This document shows positions 1 through 12,113 of a DNA stretch of 62,000 nt, piece by piece (position 1 is the first letter of the stretch; each line of letters starts with the position of its first letter). Under the pieces are notes generated by a model. That model was not told the origin of the DNA. It saw only the letters and a list, made by a program, of their open reading frames with translations, and ran no database searches. The position numbers and the translations under genes are program-made. The DNA comes from Mesostigma viride (Eukaryota; Streptophyta; Mesostigmatophyceae; Mesostigmatales; Mesostigmataceae): assembly GCA_009746045.1 (NCBI GenBank), contig RPFO01000026.1:2262547-2324546 (forward strand), given 5' to 3'.

Positions 1-1815
<1,815 letters not shown>

Positions 1816-1825
1816 CTTGCTTGAT

Positions 1826-2395
1826 TTTCTTGCGCCAACGGCCGTTGCAATTTGGAAATTAGGGTGTTATTTTTTTTTTGCCCAACGGCCGTCGGAACCT
1901 TGAAATTAGGGTGTGATTTTCATGCGCCAACGGCCGTTGGAACCTGTAAATTAGGGTGTGATTTTCATGCGCCAACGGCCGTTGGAACCTGTAAATTAGG
2001 GTGTGATTTTCATGCGCCAACGGCCGTTGGAACCTGGAAATTAGGGTGTGATTTTTCTGTCGCCAACGGCCGTTGGAACCTGGAAATTAGGGTGTCATTT
2101 TTCTTGCGCCAACGGCCGTTGGAACCTGGAAATTAGGGTGTGATTTTTCTCGCGCCAACGGCCGTTGGAACCTGGAAATTAGGGTGTCATTTTTCTCGCG
2201 CCAACGGCCGTTGGAACCTGGAAATTAGGGTGTGATTTTTCTTTCGCCAACGGCCGTTGGAACCTGGAAATTAGGGTGTGATTTTCATGCGCCAACGGCC
2301 GTTGGAACCTGTAAATTAGGGTGTGATTTTCATGCGCCAACGGCCGTTGGAACCTGGAAATTAGGGTGTTATTTTTCCGGCGACGGCCGTTGGAA
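1826..2395 (+). repeat. 45-bp tandem repeat carrying a 14-bp palindrome, intronic
   Basis: About a dozen tandem units of roughly 45 bp. Each has the perfect palindrome CCAACGGCCGTTGG followed by AACCTGGAAATTAGGGTGT and a T-rich spacer. Variation is confined mostly to the spacer (TTTTCATGCG, TTTTTCTCGCG) and to CTGGAAATT versus CTGTAAATT. The array ends just before a T-rich stretch and an AG acceptor at 2442-2443, so it is placed in the intron before the exon at 2444. The same unit fills the next intron. Confidence 0.93.
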
Positions 2396-2443
2396 CATAG
2401 TACTGACCTTCCGGCTATCTGTATGTTTTTTGCATGTGATCAG

Positions 2444-3565
2444 GGGCGTCCGTCAAGGCAGAGAACGGAGGAAGAGCGGAGGAGGTGGGCTTACAAGATT
2501 GAACATGGGGTGGCGGAAAGGCATCTCACAACATTTTTTGAGGACTGGCGCCAACGAGCTCCGGGCACCGACTTATGGTCGGGGATTGTGAAGACCTTTG
2601 AGAGGAAGGGGCTGCTGACGACACGTGCTGGAAATGCGAAGCCCAGCATTTTGGACTCCTGGGAGCCAGCGCCATCCTCTCATGTGCACGACAAGAACCT
2701 AACTGACAGCATACAGGCGGCGTTTCATCTGCGGCAGAAGTTTCGTCTAGTGCCAGACGATGTCGACATCGTGGGGGGGTCCGCGATTGCGACTCAAGTA
2801 CGGGTCTTTACGGACAACTTGTGCCAACTCCCGGAACTAATGAGGCATCGGACGGTGACGGTGCGGAATTGTAAGGGGCTCGCGCCGTGGTTCGTGGGGG
2901 CCGGCACAAGTCTGACGAAGGCAAAATGTGCCGTGCTGATCTTCCGGTTTGCGTGGCAGGTGCTGGCAGACCAGGAGCCCGATTCTTACAATGCCTGGCT
3001 GGAAGAGAATCCAGGGTTTTCTGACAAAATTAAAAAACTGACGGGGGAGGACAGTGACCGTGCCGTGCAGAGGTTCGGATACTTTCGTTCGCCAACGGCC
3101 GAGGAAGGGAGGGCCATTCTCCGGACGCACTCCAAGAAGGATATGGCGGCCGCGTGCTCGCAGGATTTGATCACCATGGACTTGAATACGTCCGAGTGGT
3201 CAGATGCATCTGACCGTGAGGCAGTACTTGAGCTCACGAACACCGCGTTGGGCTACATGCTCGCGTACGACAAGCCTTTCGTGTTTGCGCAGTTTGCCGT
3301 GCTGGACGGCAACCACTACACGCAGATGTTGAAGTCCGTGATTTTTGAGGGCTCAGACGAGCAAGTGAGGACTGCGATAGCTGGCGAGATTGCCGGTAAA
3401 CAAAAGGGCAAGTACGTGGAGACAACCGAGGAGGCGTTTGATTTGTGGAGGGGGTTGGTGAGGGACGCGGACAAGTTCATGTACACCAATCTGGACGTGC
3501 TCAAGGGCTGGGAGGTGGAGGGGGAAGCACTGATCCCGCCCATGAAGGACATGCGGACGCAAAAG
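2444..3565 (+). CDS. internal exon of an unknown spliced gene (374 codons)
   Basis: Open in frame throughout. It is bounded by an acceptor (T-rich, then GCATGTGATCAG|GGG) and a donor (AAAAG|GTAAAT), both in phase 0. The protein starts GRPSRQRTEEERRRW and ends KDMRTQK. It is a soluble, mixed alpha/beta-looking sequence with ordinary codon use. No signal peptide, membrane segment or known domain was recognised. Codons near 3090 contain a partial copy of the intronic palindrome (TTCGCCAACGGCCG), giving the peptide RSPTAE. The upstream exon or exons lie outside the window, beyond at least 2.4 kb of repeat-filled intron. Whether this is a host gene or part of a large mobile element cannot be told from sequence alone. 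Confidence 0.7.
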
Positions 3566-4273
3566 GTAAATATAACGGATCGGGTGTGGGAACGTTGTAG
3601 GCACTAGATGTGATTTTTGTTCGCCAACGGCCGTTGGAACCTGGAAATTAGTGTGTGATTTTTCTTTCGCCAACGGCCGTTGGAACCTGGAAATTTTGTT
3701 GATATTTTTCTTGCGCCAACGGCCGTTGGAACCTGGAAATTCGGTCGACATTTTTCTTGCGCCAACGGCCGTTGGAACCTGGAAATTAGGGTGTGATTTT
3801 TCTTGCGCCAACGGCCGTTGGAACCTGGATATTAGGGTGTGATTTTTCTTGCGCCAACGGCCGTTGGAACCTGGAAATTAGTGTGTGATTTTTCTTGCGC
3901 CAACGGCCGTTGGAACCTGGAAATTAGGGTGTCATTTTTCTCGCGCCAACGGCCGTTGGAACCTGGAAATTAGTGTGTGATTTTTCTTTCGCCAACGGCC
4001 GTTGGAACCTGGAAATTTGGTTGATACTTTTCTTGCGCCAACGGCCGTTGGAACCTGGAAATTCGGTCGACATTTTTCTTGCGCCAACGGCCGTTGGAAC
4101 CTGGAAATTAGGGTGTGATTTTTCTTGCGCCAACGGCCGTTGGAAACTGGAAATTAGGGTGTGATTTTTGTTCGGGAACGGCCGATCTTCCAAAGTGTAA
4201 GGACAAAATGTCAGGTCGTGTGTTGTATGACCGTTTTTTGTCTCAAACACTGATTCACATTTCATGCATGCAG
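3566..4273 (+). other. intron filled with the palindromic 45-bp repeat
   Basis: A 708-bp intron, donor GTAAAT at 3566 and acceptor CATGCATGCAG at 4273. The flanking exons join in phase 0. From about 3612 to 4180 it is filled with about 13 units of the same CCAACGGCCGTTGG repeat seen at 1826-2395. Some units carry diverged spacers (TTTTGTTGATATTT, TTCGGTCGACATT) that recur in the same order twice (3690-3760 and 4010-4080), so a multi-unit block was duplicated. Confidence 0.8.
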
Positions 4274-4520
4274 GGGAGAGAGGCGCATCGGAGGGTTGCC
4301 CTGATCGGAGGGGGGCTGAATGCAGAAGACGAGGCCGTTTCCAAAAAGTCGAGGGGGACGGCGCTGCTGGAAGTGCACAACTATTTCAAGACGCACATGG
4401 AGGAATCCTGGGATAAGCCGGAGGTGCCCCTTCAGGACCAGAAAGAAATATGGAATTTGATTCATGGGGTTTCAAGCAGCACTGAGAAGGCAAGGAAGGA
4501 CGGGGAGGGGGAGGAGGGTG
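4274..4520 (+). CDS. exon of the same unknown gene
   Basis: Continues in phase 0 from the exon ending at 3565. It encodes GREAHRRVALIGGGLNAEDE and a charged helical stretch ending in an acidic, glycine-rich run (KDGEGEEGG). A donor GTGAGG at 4521 and an AG at 4581-4582 define a 62-bp intron that carries phase 1 correctly into the next open frame. That short intron is inferred only from frame and splice-site consensus. The function is unknown. Confidence 0.6.
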
Positions 4521-4582
4521 GTGAGGAGCGGGTTGGAGGGCGATTGAACGAGGGTGGTTGTCCGAATCGGAGAAAACCCAAG

Positions 4583-4779
4583 TCTACGACTTCATCTCGG
4601 CTGTGAAGGATGAAACGGTCGCTCCGAACGACGACAGTAGATGTGGAATGCCGATTGAGGACAAGCTGGCCAAGGAGCTTGCAGAGTTTCTGGACATCGT
4701 GGCAGCGGACAAGCTGGACGGGGAGGGAAGGGTGATGAGGAAGGGGGGGGGATCAAACAGGAAGGGTGGAGGAGTCTAG
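4583..4779 (+). CDS. probable exon of the same gene, 3' edge unresolved
   Basis: Opens with VYDFISAVKDETV and continues to KLAKELAEFLDIVAADKLDG. In this frame it runs to a TAG at 4777. A further intron must bridge to the long open frame beginning near 4782 (first ATG 4806). I could not choose a donor with confidence: GT at 4637 or 4643 fits the phase with the AG at 4778-4779. Alternatively the ATG at 4806 starts a separate gene, but 26 bp of spacing makes that less likely. Confidence 0.45.
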
Positions 4780-4805
4780 CCCGCTTTCGATTCTGGCCGT
4801 CTATC

Positions 4806-6567
4806 ATGGCAACCGTGAAGGCCAAACACGTTCCTCCTCAGTGCTTGTATGACCTGACATACATGGCCAAGATCTTCTGCGAGGTGATGGTCCAGCTTTT
4901 CATGATCTACAACCGCGATTTGGGGAAATACCCCGAACCACGCGACCTCGGCTGGTTGCCGATGCAGCCTTCGGAATCCGACAGCGCCCTTCAGAGGGTG
5001 GCCGATACGGTCGCTGTAGCTGCCAAGAGACTAAGGGCGGTTATCAGGCCAACGGGGAGGGACGATTCCACCTTCCCACTTGCACTGCTGGAGAGGACGG
5101 ATTTTGGGACGACCCACAAGGAGGAAACGAAATGGTGGGTCCTGATTGCGCCCGAACCCCCAACCGAACAGGCTGTGGTGCCCCAACCCGTACAGCCTGT
5201 GGCGGGGGCTGTGGTGGTGACGGGGGCTGTGCCGGAGGAAGGCCAAGCCGAACATGCCGAGGCAGAGGACGTCCAGTCGGGTCGCCAAAAAAAGGTGGGG
5301 GAGAAGCGGGAACCCCCGCGGAAGTTTGGGTCGGAGGAGCTGGCATCCGAAATCGAGCAGCAGGGCCCGTGGATTTCTAAGAAAATTTACGGGTCTGACG
5401 GGGAAACGACCTGTGAGTTCATGATGAAGACTTTCGCGTGGGAGAAAAGCGATGGGCCGACACGGTTGGCTCAAGTGGTACTTAATGCAATGGAGGGGTT
5501 CGAATTTGTTGTGAAGAGGAAGGGGGGGGTGAACCAGCCGGATATCAAGAATGGGATATGGCTGCTGAATTTGGAACACCACGCGAAGCTGTGGAATGAT
5601 GAGGAATTGTTGAAGGGTCGAACGGGTGCGTGGGTGGAGAAAAGGGACTGGAAGGCGGCGAAGGATTGTGGAGATTTCAATGGTGTGAAGGACGCCTGGT
5701 CGTCGTACCTAGGCGATTTCACGGGATTCTTCAACCCACCCGTGATCTTCATTGGGTCAAAGGAGCAGGTGGATGGGTTTAAGGTCCTTCTGAAGGTACT
5801 TGGGAAGCGGCCTGAGGGGGAGGATATTTCCAATCCCAACGGCCGTTCGGGCAAGGAAATTGCGGGTGCAGCCCAGAAGCGTCCGCTGGAGACGGCAGGC
5901 GCTGGCACCAAAAAGAAACGCCGGAAGCGCGCCGCCTCGGAGACCCCCTCGGCCGAAGACGTCTCAATGGGGGATGATGAGGATGTCGGGTCACATGGGG
6001 GTGATGATGGGGAGGAGGTTGGTGATGATGGTGCCGGCGATGATGAGGGGGGCGGGAATGAGGGTGGTGATAAGGGGGGCGGGTCGAAGGACGGAGAGGG
6101 GGGGGTTCGAAGGGCGGAGAGGGGGGCGGGTCGAAGGGCGGAGAGGGGGGGGGTCGAAGGACGGAGAGGGGGGCGGGTCAAAGGGCGGAGAGGGGGGCGG
6201 GTCGAAGGGCGGAGAGGGGGGGGGTCGAAGGACGGAGAGGGGGGCGGGTCGAAGGGCGGAGAGGGGGGGGGTCGAAGGGCGGAGAGGGGGGGGGTCGAAG
6301 GACGGAGAGGGGGGCGGGTCGAAGGGCGGAGAGGGGGGCGGGTCAAAGGGCGGAGAGGGGGGCGGAGAGAAGGGCGGAGAGGGGGGCGGGTCGACCGGCG
6401 CATCGGGGGAAGGGGGGAAGGAGGGGGGGGGAGGGGAGGGAGGCTCGAAGGGGAATTCGGGGGCGTCTGGGGGGGGATGTTGGGGCGTGCCGTCGACTAC
6501 TGCAAAAAGCTCCTTTCGCCTGGCGGGCACGTTCGATCAAGAGCAACGGCTAGTCATCTGTCAAAGG
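4806..6567 (+). CDS. large exon of the unknown gene, with acidic and G-rich repeat tail
   Basis: The open frame covers 588 codons to the splice donor. Residues 1-110 and about 180-340 look globular (MATVKAKHVPPQCLYDL; WISKKIYGSDGE; FFNPPVIFIGSKEQVDGF). Residues 130-165 are a proline/valine-rich linker. A basic cluster TKKKRRKRA at about 370 resembles a nuclear-localisation signal. It is followed by a highly acidic Asp/Gly segment and then a Gly/Arg/Glu repeat encoded by the minisatellite at 6068-6400. The donor AAAGG|GTAAGT at 6568 joins in frame to the acceptor at 6686, showing that this frame and not the overlapping ones is read through the repeat. No family recognised. The acidic plus basic low-complexity content suggests a nuclear or chromatin role, which is inference only. 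Confidence 0.65.
6068..6400 (+). repeat. G-rich coding minisatellite (22-24 bp)
   Basis: Tandem units of the type GGTCGAAGGGCGGAGAGGGG with G-run length variation (6-8 G). The strand is almost pure purine with runs of G, so it could form G-quadruplex or triplex DNA. All frames are open, giving Gly/Arg/Glu or Gly/Ser/Lys repeats. Variable unit length means that copy-number changes could shift the frame. Confidence 0.9.
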
Positions 6568-6686
6568 GTAAGTTAATCTGAGTGAATATGGTCGGTTAAA
6601 TTATGATGTTTGCATATTCCCAAGTTTGATTTGCGATTGTAATGATAACTAATTGCGCCGCTCGTCATTGCTTGTCCCACCCACAG

Positions 6687-7503
6687 GTGACGAGTCTGAA
6701 GAGGAGCCGCCAAAGGATGACGCGCATGGCGGCCCACCCAAAGGGTTTGAGGAAGATTCGGAAGAATCGGAAGAATCGGAACCTGAGGAGGAAGCGCCAC
6801 AAAGACGTGTCACAGTTACCGCAACCCAGCCCAAGCCACTAGACAAGAAAGTGCCACCACCAAGTTGGCAGACGTGGATGGAGAATCTGGAAGGTGGGGG
6901 GGGGGGAAACGGGTCGTGCCCCGCTCGCCTGTTGGATGTCCGGTTTCGGTATTGTGCAAGCACGGCGGTGAATTTTGCCAGTATCGGAAGAACCAATCCC
7001 AGCGCCTTGATACGTTGTGGAAGCCCACGTGGGCTGCTGATTCGGTGGCTAAACTCAATGCAGACCCAATGAAGCTGGCACACATGCCTGATTTCCACGT
7101 CGACACGTTCCTGGTGCATGGAGTCGTTCGAAAGGTGGATAAAACGGGCGTGTGGTACGTTAAATTTTGGGCAGAAGGGTGTGACGAAAAGGGAATCTGG
7201 ATTAATGGGGAGCAGGGGACGATGCCCGCGGCAATTTTCAAGGTACAACAAGACGAGATGCGGAACTGTTTCAAGCCACCTGAGGGAACGTATTTGGAGT
7301 GGTGGATGGACAAGGGGTACCTGGCGACCAGATCTTCCCCAGCGACCAGATCTTCCCCACGACTCCAAGAGAAGGGGGGAGACCAAGCCGCAGGGCAGGG
7401 CAAACGAAAACCTCAAGGGAAGGCTGGCGCAGATGTGCGGGAGGGGGGTGTAAAGAAGCCCAGCGGACGGGGTGTAAAGAAACGCCTGTTAGTAGGTAGT
7501 TAG
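6687..7503 (+). CDS. 3'-terminal exon of the unknown gene, with a G-run frame change
   Basis: Starts after the CCCACCCACAG acceptor with an acidic segment (GDESEEEPPKDDAHGG; ESEESEPEEEAPQ), then WQTWMENLEGG. At an 11-G run (about 6895-6906) the frame that continues the protein changes by one base. The downstream frame is a convincing globular sequence (KAHMPDFHVDTF-type region, then WYVKFWAEGCDEKG and YLEWWMDKGYLAT) ending in a basic tail KKRLLVGS and a TAG at 7501. The homopolymer is the likely site of an indel, either real or from sequencing. A 15-bp direct duplication near 7327-7360 (ACCAGATCTTCCCC) repeats TRSSP. The function is unknown. Confidence 0.6.
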
Positions 7504-7924
7504 ATAGCTTGATCTGAACTCGTGTACATTTGTAAAGATCGATCTGTACATCTGTCTCCAGAGCATTCACTTGAATATTCAAAGTTCAAGTGGGAATTAC
7601 TGGTTGGGTTGTGCACAGGCTTGTGCACAATTTTGGCAATAATTATAATTCGTTCTATAAATAGAACTAGCGGGGTCGTGGAGAGGGTTGTGCAATTGTA
7701 AATAATCTACAACTTGTCTCACTTGCTTACCCTCCGAGTGCATGACACTATGACAAAAACAGCCAATTTTACCCCGACTTGAATAAATTTTAATAAATGT
7801 TAATAAATTTTAATAAATTTAAGCAATCTAGTAATGAAAAGTGCACGCGGAAAGCGCACCAGTGACCAAATTGCATGAAATGGTAATGATTTCATGTGGA
7901 AACGCATTCACAATGAGCATCAAT
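7504..7924 (+). other. 3' flank of the unknown gene
   Basis: No open reading frame of note. TGTAA, the usual green-algal polyadenylation signal, occurs 29 bp after the stop (about 7532) and again near 7696; use of either is inferred. AT-rich sequence with three tandem AATAAATTTTAATAAA-like units lies at 7780-7820. The boundary with the retroelement remnant to the right is not defined. Confidence 0.4.
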
Positions 7925-8153
7925 TGTCATGTATTTGTTGAAATGGCATCTCCTCAAGTAATAAAATTTGGCATGGGTATTGTAGATTGATTGTGGGCCC
8001 CCCCGATAGCATGTGATATGAGAGACATCAAGGGCTGAAAGGTCAGTAACACAGATATCTAATTCTTCTACATAGGAGTTCTCCTCCTCAGGGGTAAGGA
8101 TAATATTATTAATACGGGAACGGGTAGGAAGAGAAGGGGTGGTGAAGAAATCT
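7925..8153 (-). pseudogene. downstream gag/pol fragment of an LTR-type retroelement
   Basis: On the minus strand, reading leftwards from 8153, the frame encodes DFFTTPSLPTRSR, then ILTPEEENSYVEELDICV and stops near 7927. It is the continuation of the gag fragment at 15617-16907. If the 7.46-kb insertion and one copy of the 3-bp duplication (TCT on plus) are set aside, the two pieces join in frame (…RVA then DFFTTPS…). The product beyond the gag homology is not recognised, and no protease motif is visible before the stop. Confidence 0.6.
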
Positions 8154-8228
8154 GAGGGGATTCATAGGTGTTTGCTCAATTTCACAAGTCTTCAAATGAG
8201 TAAAAAAAAAATCTTTCAGATCTGAGGG

Positions 8229-10066
8229 TACCTAAAGCTGGACTGTTGCAGGCAGCATGTAGACCATGAAAATAGACCACCCACGAAAATTGGGCTCATT
8301 CTGAGCTCAAATGGTGACATGTGACAGCATACATGTGCAGTTTTTCGTCATTTTCCCCCTTTTCTTACATGAAACAAATATGAATAGTGGACAAATGAAC
8401 TCATTTCAGGCTGGATTCTTGCAGGCAGCATCTAGACCATGAAAATAGACCACCCACAAAAATTGGGCTCATTCTGAGCTCAAATGGTGACATGTGACAG
8501 CATACATGTGCAGTTTTTCGTCATTTTCCCCCTTTTCTTACATGAAACAAATATGAATAGTGGACAAATGAACTCATTTCAGGCTGGATTCTTGCAGGCA
8601 GCATCTAGACCATGAAAATAGACCACCCACAAAAATTGGGCTCATTCTGAGCTCAAATGGTGACATGTGACAGCATACATGTGCAGTTTTTCGTCATTTT
8701 CCCCCTTTTCTTACATGAAACAAATATGAATAGTGGACAAATGAACTCATTTCAGGCTGGATTCTTGCAGGCAGCATGTAGACCATGAAAATAGACCACC
8801 CACGAAAATTGGGCTCATTCTGAGCTCAAATGGTGACATGTGACAGCATACATGTGCAGTTTTTCGTCATTTTCCCCCTTTTCTTACATGAAACAAATAT
8901 GAATAGTGGACAAATGAACTCATTTCAGGCTGGATTCTTGCAGGCAGCATCTAGACCATGAAAATAGACCACCCACAAAAATTGGGCTCATTCTGAGCTC
9001 AAATGGTGACATGTGACAGCATACATGTGCAGTTTTTCGTCATTTTCCCCCTTTTCTGACATGAAACAAATATGAATAGTGAACAAATGAACTCATATCA
9101 GGCTGGATTCTTGCAGGCAGCATTTATACCATGAAAATAGACCACCCACAAAAATTGGGCTCATTATGAGCTCAAATGGTGACATGTGACAGCATACATG
9201 TGCAGTTTTTCGTCATTTTCCCCCTTTTCTTACATGAAACAAATATGAATAGTGAACAAATGAACTCATATCAGGCTGGATTCTTGCAAGCAGCATCTAG
9301 ACCATGAAAATAGACCACCCACAAAAATTGGGCTCATTATGAGCTCAAATGGTGACATGTGACAGTGTAAATATGCAGCTTTTCGTCATTTGCACCGGTT
9401 TCTTACATGAAACAAATAGGAATCATGACCAAATGAACTCATATCGAGCTGCCAGGATTCTTGCAAGCAACATTTAAACCATAATACTACACCACCTACA
9501 AAAATTGGGCTCATTATGAGCTCAAATGGTGACATGTGACAGTATAAATATGCAGTTTTACGCCATTTTCATCGTTTTCTTACACGAAATAAATAGGAAT
9601 CATGACCAAATGAGCTCATATCGAGCTGGATTCTTGCAAGCTACATTTAAACCATAATACTAGACCACCTACAAAAATTGGGCTCATTATGAGCTCAAAT
9701 GGTGACATGTGACAGTATAAATATGCAACCTTTTGTCATTTGCACCGGTTTCTTACATGAAACAAATAGGAATCATGAACCAATGAACTCATATCCAGCT
9801 GGATTCTTGCAAGCTACATTTAAACCATAATACTACACCACCTACAAAAATTGGGCTCATTATGAGCTCAAATGGTGACATGTGACAGTATGAATATGCA
9901 GTTTTACGCCATTTGCACCGGTTTCTTACATGAAACAAATAGGAATCATGACCAAATGAACTCATATCAAGCTGGATTCTTGCAAGCAACATTTAAACCA
10001 TAATACTAGACCACCTACAAAAATTGGGCTCATTCGATCTGAGCTCAAATGGTGACATGTGACAGT
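8229..10066 (+). repeat. 173-bp satellite, left arm (about 11 units)
   Basis: The unit period measured between GGCTGGATTCTTGCAGGCAG starts at 8408, 8581 and 8754 is 173 bp. Units include CCACCCACAAAAATTGGGCT and TGAGCTCAAATGGTGACATG. Units 2-5 are near-identical; those after about 9400 are clearly diverged (GCACCGGTTTCTTAC variants), so homogenisation weakens away from the end of the element. The unit is of nucleosome-repeat length. Short ORFs here are shadows. Confidence 0.95.
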
Positions 10067-10328
10067 ATATGAAAAGAGACAACAAACGTGGACTGAAGCA
10101 TTGGCACGCTGAGCCCCGTGCATGTCTGAGACCAGTTGTCTGAAAAGAGACAACAAACGTGGCAGCATGGCACGCCGAGCCCCGTGCATGTCTGAGACCA
10201 GTTGTCTGAAAAGAGACAACAAACGTGGAAGCATGGCACGCCGAGCCCCGTGCATGTCTGAGACCAGTTGTCTGAACTGAAACGTAAAAAGCGCGGATCC
10301 GCGTAAGGCGCGATGTCTACTGGCTCAG
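10067..10328. mobile_element. about 260-bp insertion with three 66-71-bp repeats inside the last satellite unit
   Basis: The satellite breaks at GTGACAGTATA (10066) and resumes at GACAGTATATATA (10329), a direct repeat of about 9 bp. In between are three tandem units (starts about 10072, 10142, 10207) each containing AAAGAGACAACAAACGTGG and CCCCGTGCATGTCTGAGACC. A short palindrome GCGCGGATCCGCG follows. The type is unknown; a small non-autonomous insertion is the simplest reading. Confidence 0.5.
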
Positions 10329-10332
10329 GACA

Positions 10333-10352
10333 GTATATATATATATATATAT
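10333..10352. repeat. (TA)n microsatellite
   Basis: Short TATA run at the point where the interrupted satellite unit resumes. Confidence 0.85.
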
Positions 10353-10389
10353 GTAACATTTAAACTCAGCCCAGTTTTGACGTCATTTC

Positions 10390-10570
10390 CAACTGAAAAA
10401 AATATTAATTAAATAATTCATTGATAAAACACGCGCTCCTATTGGGGAGTCGCAGAGCACAATAATACATGTTAAAGTGCTTTTCATCCCTGTATGTTGC
10501 ACGCTGGGATCTAAAACTGAAAAATTTAAACTCACATCAATAAGGCTAGTCTGAGTCTGAGTCATCAATT
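10390..10570 (-). mobile_element. LINE 3'-end fragment with terminal stem-loop
   Basis: An AATTAAAT-rich tail (10402-10420) is followed by GCGCTCCTATTGGGGAGTCG…GAGCAC (10433-10463), the conserved LINE 3' hairpin of this window in minus orientation. Next comes AAGTGCTTTTCATCCCTGTA, which is also found beside the hairpin at 52885-52940. Only the extreme 3' part is present. Confidence 0.6.
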
Positions 10571-10675
10571 ATGTGGGGAGGGCGGCGCTTGTGGCGCGGG
10601 GTCGCCTTCGCTTGCTTGCTAGCCGTGCCCCGGTGTGCGACCTGCTTCGATCCGAACGCACTCTACTATCTCCGC

Positions 10676-10966
10676 CTAACCTCGCGCAGTCGAGTCGGGT
10701 GGCAGATTGGGTAACTCTACACCTGGGCATGCGCAAAGCGCAGCTCGCACCTCATCTAACCCTACTATTTCATCGTCCCCGTCTGTGTAGAGCACATGGA
10801 CCATGTTGTGCTCCTTATTAAACGCCGTCACATGGGCATGATACCGCTTCTCCCCTGAGTTTGGGCCTGAAAATATCTTGCATACCGGGGTCCCCACCAA
10901 CCATTCCGGCTCGTGCACGTCCATGACATGCGATTTGAAAAGTGCCATCGCCGTCTTCTCCGCCAT
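10676..10966 (-). CDS. Tudor-like domain ORF (97 aa) inside the foldback-like element
   Basis: The minus-strand ORF begins MAEKTAMALFKSH. Its core reads WLVGTPVCKIFSG … YHAHVTAFNKEHNMVHVLYT-DGDDEIVGLDEVRAAL. The pattern G-x-x-V-x-K-x-F … V-x-x-Y/F … V-x-Y-x-DGD-x-E … E-L/V matches the small beta-barrel (Tudor-like) modules of plant chromatin proteins such as PTM-type readers, here ending soon after the barrel. An ATG-to-stop frame of this size with that motif is unlikely by chance, but the ORF may be one exon or a captured gene fragment. A neighbouring frame (to 11024) could extend it upstream if spliced. Its presence between satellite arms suggests gene capture, which is inference. Confidence 0.5.
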   Translation of the reverse strand: MAEKTAMALFKSHVMDVHEPEWLVGTPVCKIFSGPNSGEKRYHAHVTAFNKEHNMVHVLYTDGDDEIVGLDEVRAALCACPGVELPNLPPDSTARG

Positions 10967-11637
10967 CGCTGATTCCGTTTTCTGTGCTTATTCCGTTTTC
11001 CCACCCCTCATGTTTCGCGCACATACGAAAAGGACTTGAATTTCCTTGCTAACAGGTCGGTCTCGGCAATTCATCTTGCATTCACTGGAATTCATTCATC
11101 GAAGCCCCGAGACTGCCCGTCCAGTCTGAACATACGAAAAGGACTTGAATTTCCTTGCTAACAGGTCGGTCTCGGCAATTCATCTTGCATTCACTGGAAT
11201 TCACTCATCGAAGCCCCGAGACTGCCCGTCCAGTCTGAACATACGAAAAGGACTTGAATTTCCTTGCTAACAGGTCGGTCTCGGCAATTCATCTTGCATT
11301 CACTGGAATTCACTCATCGAAGCCCCGAGACTGCCCGTCCAGTCTGAACATACGAAAAGGACTTGAATTTCCTTGCTAACAGGTCGGTCTCGGCAATTCA
11401 TCTTGCATTCACTGGAATTCACTCATCGAAGCCCCGAGACTGCCCGTCCAGTCTGAACATACGAAAAGGACTTGAATTTCCTTGCTAACAGGTCGGTCTC
11501 GGCAATTCATCTTGCATTCACTGGAATTCACTCATCGAAGCCCCGAGACTGCCCGTCCAGTCTGAACATACGAAAAGGACTTGAATTTCCTTGCTAACAG
11601 GTCGGTCTCGGCAATTCATCTTGCATTCACTGGAATT

Positions 11638-11790
11638 TTCCGGGTAAATGGGTATTTTTATTAACCAATAGGAATATCATTAGGTGAAGAGGTACCACGT
11701 ATCGACCAGCTGGTTACCCTCTGAGGGTAGTGTGATAGGTGAAAGGTTTAGAAAGGAGCATTGTGTGACCAGGGGAGCCAAGTGACGCGA
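11638..11790. mobile_element. 153-bp insertion in the 109-bp array, 8-bp duplication
   Basis: The array unit is interrupted after CTGGAATT (11630-11637) and resumes with CTGGAATT (11791-11798). The inserted DNA starts TTCCGGGTAAATGGG and ends AAGTGACGCGA. Its ends are not inverted repeats of each other. An 8-bp duplication fits hAT or Mutator-like sizes, but no family is assigned. Confidence 0.5.
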
Positions 11791-12113
11791 CTGGAATTCA
11801 CTCATCGAAGCCCCGAGACTGCCCGTCCAGTCTGAACATACGAAAAGGACTTGAATTTCCTTGCTAACAGGTCGGTCTCGGCAATTCATCTTGCATTCAC
11901 TGGAATTCACTCATCGAAGCCCCGAGACTGCCCGTCCAGTCTGAACATACGAAAAGGACTTGAATTTCCTTGCTAACAGGTCGGTCTCGGCAATTCATCT
12001 TGCATTCACTGGAATTCACTCATCGAAGCCCCGAGACTGCCCGTCCAGTCTGAACATACGAAAAGGACTTGAATTTCCTTGCTAACAGGTCGGTCTCGGC
12101 AATTCATCTTGCA

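Noticed and set aside
1826-2395. Telomere-like TTAGGG in the repeat units
   Set aside because: One TTAGGG per 45-bp unit, not a tandem telomeric array.
1826-4180. CRISPR-like array (regular 45-bp repeats)
   Set aside because: Units are contiguous tandem copies with no unique spacers, and they lie in introns of a eukaryotic gene.
5471-6530. Long Pro/Arg-rich minus-strand ORFs opposite the G-rich minisatellite
   Set aside because: Shadows of the purine-rich repeat; the plus strand has splice-supported coding.
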